NCBI GenBank assembly: GCA_018242525.1
Contig: JAFEBS010000006.1
Coordinates: 1 to 64,000, forward strand
Length of the DNA: 64,000 nt
Origin: Planctomycetota bacterium
GTDB taxonomy: Bacteria; Planctomycetota; Planctomycetia; Planctomycetales; Planctomycetaceae
Direction of reading: 5' to 3'
The translations under genes and the position numbers were made by a program. The notes beneath the pieces were generated by a model. That model was not told the DNA's origin. It made no database searches and saw only the letters and a program-made list of their open reading frames with translations. Positions 60,952 through 64,000 of the stretch are shown here, piece by piece; within the stretch, counting starts at the first letter, position 1; each line of letters starts with the position of its first letter.

Positions 60952-63168
60952 ATGTCGATGACGTGGCGTTCGCGCGGTGCGTGGCTCCTGATGCTCCTCG
61001 GCTGTCTGGTTGCGGACATTCCCTCAGCCTTGGCTCAAACCGACGACGAAGTCAATGCGGCTCGATTGAAAGCGCTCGACTTTATCCGGTCCAAGCAGAT
61101 GACGGATGGAAGTTGGGAATACCCCAATCACGACGTCGGGATCACCTCCCTGTGTACCATGGCACTCATCGAGAACGGAACGGCCATTTACGACAGTGCT
61201 GTCGACAAGGGATATCGATACGTTCGCAAGAACGTGACTGACAAGAAAGAGACCTACGATATTGCGCTGGGGATCCTGCTGCTGGCCCGGGTCGGTGATC
61301 GCCAGGATCGACCGGCCATCCGGGCGCTGGGTGCCAAATTGCTTGCCGGTCAGACGACCTCCGGCGGTTGGAGCTATACGTGCCCCAACGTCGATTCTTC
61401 CGTCCTGCAGGATCTGAAGCGACTAGACCACAAGGACGGACCGGGTGACAACAGTAATACCCAATTTGCCGTGCTGGGATTGTGGATCGCGTCACGCTAC
61501 GGAGTGCCGATTGACGACGCCATGCGCGATGTGGGACTTCGATTCGTCAACACTCAGAACGACGATGGGGGCTGGGGCTACACCATCAAGGACAAGGTCC
61601 CAACCGCCTCGGGGCAGGCGATGACTCCGGCAGGATTGTTCTGTCTGACCGTCGCCCGCGCGACAAAGATTCGAGCTCAATTGAAGGAGCGGTCCGCCAT
61701 CGCGAGCAAGGGCGAAAAGGAAACACTGCTGTCCGATCCGAAATACGCCAAGGGATTGTCCAAGGTCGGTGCGTTTGCCAAACAGATCGGGCCAGGAACG
61801 GCCCGTTACTCGGTCTGGGCGTTTGAGCGGATTGGTGTGCTGCTTGGCCAGGAAAAGTTCGAAGGAGACGTCGACTGGTTCAAGCAGGGGGCCAGCGGGT
61901 TGATCAAGACGCAGAAGGAAGACGGTTCCTGGCCGTCGGATAAACCGGAAAGCGCGCTGGCAGACTCCTGCTTCGCCGCGTTGTTCCTGCGCAAGGCCAA
62001 TCTGGGTAGCGACATTTCCCGCCTGCTGCAGGGGCAGCCGGAAAAGGCCTTTTCGATTGTGAATCGACCGGAGGTCCCCCGGGAAGAAGCGTTCCAGGAC
62101 ATCATCAAGGCGGCCAAGCCGGGCGATACCATTCGCGTTGACGGCAACGGCCCGTTCAGGACGAATCACGAAGACCTGAACATGGACATCACGATCCAGG
62201 CGGGGTTCGGCTACGAACCGGTCTTCGAATACCAGGTGGGAATGTCGGCAGACGGTCTGCGCTACCGCCCGGACAAGCATCCTGAATCCCACCAGATTCT
62301 GAAGGTCTCGGGCGGCACCGTCACGCTGGAAGGACTGCGACTGCATATGGACGGCCCGGCGGGAACCCCGAACGTCGCCTGGAAGGCCGTGCTGGTGACC
62401 GGAGGAACGCTTCGGATGTTGAACTGCTCCATCTCGGAATCCAACCGCAAAGGGATGGTCTCGGTGACTCTGAACGGCGAAGGCCGGGTCATACTGCGCA
62501 ACTCGATACTTGTCGGCGGCCGTACGGGGGTCGAAGTCGTCGCAGCCGGAAAACAGGAACTGATGATTGAGAACTGCGTCCTTTATTCCAACAGCTGTGT
62601 CACCCTGATCAACAATCCGCAGACGAAACAGCCGGCGGATATCGACCTGAGAATCTATCAATCGGTCCTGCAGGGAACGGAGGCGATTGCGACTCCGAAC
62701 CTGGTCGGCGATCTGCGAATCGAAAGCATTCTGAACATCTACAAATGTGATTCGCTTGCCCTGTCCCTGTTACCCTCCGCCACCGACAAGAAAGGACGCA
62801 GTTGGACGGGCAGTGAGAACTGTTACAACTTGACGAACTGGATTGGCTCGGGAGGAAAGAAGGGAACGACCGTGACGGATATCAAGTCGTTCGCGAAGTT
62901 CTGGGGTGATACGGACACGGGAGCGACCAAGCTGATTGCGGCATTTGCCGTCGTCCGCAAGAACGGTTCGTTTTCCCACTCCATGAATCCCCAGGACTGG
63001 GATCTGTCGGAAAAGTCTGAGTTGGCGCTATTCGTCAAACGTCCTGGCATCCGACCGGCGAACGTCGGTGCGGGTGAAGGCTTCAGTCGCTATCGCGAAG
63101 ATTTCTCCTACGGACAATGGAAGAAGGGGATCAATACCGCGGCCGTCCTGGCGGAAACCGCCAAGTAG
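60952..63168 (+). CDS. Secreted terpenoid-cyclase-fold protein with beta-helix-like domain
   Basis: 738 residues with CGGAG in front of the ATG at 60952. The signal peptide runs to about 28 (PSALAQ). Residues 30-370 are a prenyltransferase/squalene-cyclase-type (alpha/alpha toroid) domain with repeated QTTSGGWSYTC, QNDDGGWGYTI and QKEDGSWPSDK QW-like motifs. The second part (about 390-660) is rich in short beta strands and reads like a right-handed beta-helix (GGTVTLEGLRLHMDG, GGTLRMLNCSISES). No DxDD motif is seen, so cyclase activity is unlikely. It is probably a periplasmic scaffold or carbohydrate-related protein. Only 12 bases precede the next gene. Confidence 0.8.
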   Translation: MSMTWRSRGAWLLMLLGCLVADIPSALAQTDDEVNAARLKALDFIRSKQMTDGSWEYPNHDVGITSLCTMALIENGTAIYDSAVDKGYRYVRKNVTDKKETYDIALGILLLARVGDRQDRPAIRALGAKLLAGQTTSGGWSYTCPNVDSSVLQDLKRLDHKDGPGDNSNTQFAVLGLWIASRYGVPIDDAMRDVGLRFVNTQNDDGGWGYTIKDKVPTASGQAMTPAGLFCLTVARATKIRAQLKERSAIASKGEKETLLSDPKYAKGLSKVGAFAKQIGPGTARYSVWAFERIGVLLGQEKFEGDVDWFKQGASGLIKTQKEDGSWPSDKPESALADSCFAALFLRKANLGSDISRLLQGQPEKAFSIVNRPEVPREEAFQDIIKAAKPGDTIRVDGNGPFRTNHEDLNMDITIQAGFGYEPVFEYQVGMSADGLRYRPDKHPESHQILKVSGGTVTLEGLRLHMDGPAGTPNVAWKAVLVTGGTLRMLNCSISESNRKGMVSVTLNGEGRVILRNSILVGGRTGVEVVAAGKQELMIENCVLYSNSCVTLINNPQTKQPADIDLRIYQSVLQGTEAIATPNLVGDLRIESILNIYKCDSLALSLLPSATDKKGRSWTGSENCYNLTNWIGSGGKKGTTVTDIKSFAKFWGDTDTGATKLIAAFAVVRKNGSFSHSMNPQDWDLSEKSELALFVKRPGIRPANVGAGEGFSRYREDFSYGQWKKGINTAAVLAETAK

Positions 63169-63180
63169 GTCCCAGGTGCC

Positions 63181-63897
63181 ATGGAACTTGACATTCTTCT
63201 CGAAGACGGTCCGTTGATCGCAGTCAACAAGCCAGCCGGGCTGCTGACTCAGGGAGTCCCACACGGCCACCCAACCCTGGAAGGGGCGGTAAAACAGTAT
63301 CTGAAGCAGACCTACTCGAAACCGGGCAATGTCTACCTGGGCGTACCCCATCGATTGGACCGCCCGGTTTCCGGGGTTGTCGTGTTCGCCAAAAACTCGA
63401 AGGCAGCGGCACGCCTGGCCGAGCAGTTTCGCGAACGAAGCGTCCAGAAATTCTATCTGGCCGTGACCGAACACGTCCCGACTCCGTCGTTCGGTCGTTT
63501 GACCGACTGGCTGCTGAAAGACGCCGCCGCCGCGCACGTCACCGTCGTCTCCCCCGAAACCGAAGGGGCCAAACAGGCTTGCCTGGATTACCGGGTCCTG
63601 GGCCACTTCGCCGGTCGAGCGTTGGTGGAAATCGAATTACAAACCGGCCGCATGCACCAGATCCGAGTCCAACTCGCCAGCAGGGGCTGGCCCATCGTCG
63701 GCGACCTGCAATACGGTGCGACATTGTCACCCGACGAGACCGCGATGTACGACCGCCTCGTCTCGCCAATCGCCCTGCACGCTCGCAGGTTAACCCTGTT
63801 TCACCCAATCCGCTACGATCGGATCGAACTCCGCGCCCCCATCCCTGCCGACTGGTCTCGCTTCGGGGATCTGGTCGCCGGGTTCCACAGCCTCTAA
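63181..63897 (+). CDS. RluA-family pseudouridine synthase
   Basis: 238 residues. The family signature PHRLDRPVSG has the catalytic Asp at 60, and the substrate-binding segments AVNKPAGLLTQGVP (14-27) and TGRMHQIRVQLASRGWPIVG are present. These enzymes convert uridine to pseudouridine in rRNA or tRNA, and the exact target is not deducible. There is no S4 domain, which makes it a minimal member. It starts 12 bases after the preceding gene's stop and may share its transcript. Confidence 0.9.
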   Translation: MELDILLEDGPLIAVNKPAGLLTQGVPHGHPTLEGAVKQYLKQTYSKPGNVYLGVPHRLDRPVSGVVVFAKNSKAAARLAEQFRERSVQKFYLAVTEHVPTPSFGRLTDWLLKDAAAAHVTVVSPETEGAKQACLDYRVLGHFAGRALVEIELQTGRMHQIRVQLASRGWPIVGDLQYGATLSPDETAMYDRLVSPIALHARRLTLFHPIRYDRIELRAPIPADWSRFGDLVAGFHSL

Positions 63898-64000
63898 AAG
63901 AAACCCTCGCCCGGCCAATCAAATCGGTTGCGTGAAACTTCCCATTTTGGGAATTCGGCGCTCTGTTCCTGCTTCAGACGCGGTTCCTGGGACAGGTTGG
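63898..64000. other. Right edge, no feature seen
   Basis: 103 bases after the pseudouridine synthase stop, without a recognisable terminator or gene start. Confidence 0.5.

Overview
The window reads as chromosome of a planctomycete. The evidence is the set of family-specific genes: a cytochrome-c-type PSD1/DUF1549/DUF1553 protein with two CxxCH motifs beside a DUF1501 protein, a second DUF1501 protein, several Tat-exported Gfo/Idh/MocA dehydrogenases, a DUF1080 protein, a CehA/McbA metallohydrolase, BlaI/M56 (BlaR1-like) regulators, a very large zinc-finger Ser/Thr kinase with a long C-terminal region, and many dispersed palindromic repeats between genes. LpxK and MurJ indicate an outer membrane and peptidoglycan. 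The species cannot be named from the sequence.

Layout. 1-6020 looks foreign: by eye more A/T-rich, small orphan genes (453-2020), a convergent pair for a secreted protein and a glycine-rich protein (2313-4068), and a divergent gene for a cytoplasmic protein carrying an ABC-transporter-type substrate-binding domain (4322-5854). This segment stops at 6021, exactly where the 5' half of a tRNA-Lys(UUU) gene breaks off just past its anticodon loop, so it is probably an integrated or rearranged island whose other end lies left of the window. 6682-25000 is mostly core metabolism and envelope: isocitrate dehydrogenase, a serine hydrolase, LpxK, a GAF-PAS sigma-54 activator, a nitrilase-family amidase, a PQQ-propeller protein, DedA, an Nramp-like transporter with an inserted EF-hand loop, LeuA and McsA-McsB. 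LeuA is preceded by a short leucine-rich leader peptide and a strong terminator, the layout of a classical leucine attenuator.

24838-44340 is largely exported catabolic and planctomycete-specific proteins (sialidase-like, PSD1, DUF1501, DUF6134, Gfo/Idh/MocA, CehA) plus the YchF GTPase and a three-gene unit blaI-blaR1-secretin-like, with two operator-like dyads just upstream of blaI. 44504-48633 carries MurJ, ComF and HemC. From 48634 on, repeats are dense and have damaged genes: a 5'-truncated DUF1080 gene, a Gfo/Idh/MocA gene with an in-frame internal deletion, and (earlier) a Gfo/Idh/MocA pseudogene at 34543. The right end has an amino-acid permease, the large kinase, an orphan RbsC-type permease with a coiled-coil insertion, a PLP trans-sulfuration enzyme, a terpenoid-cyclase-fold secreted protein and an RluA pseudouridine synthase.

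The best candidates for something new are the leu attenuator, the split tRNA and its island, the cytoplasmic substrate-binding protein with its divergent partners, and the repeat families and gene damage associated with them. No rRNA, CRISPR array, transposase or complete tRNA gene was seen.
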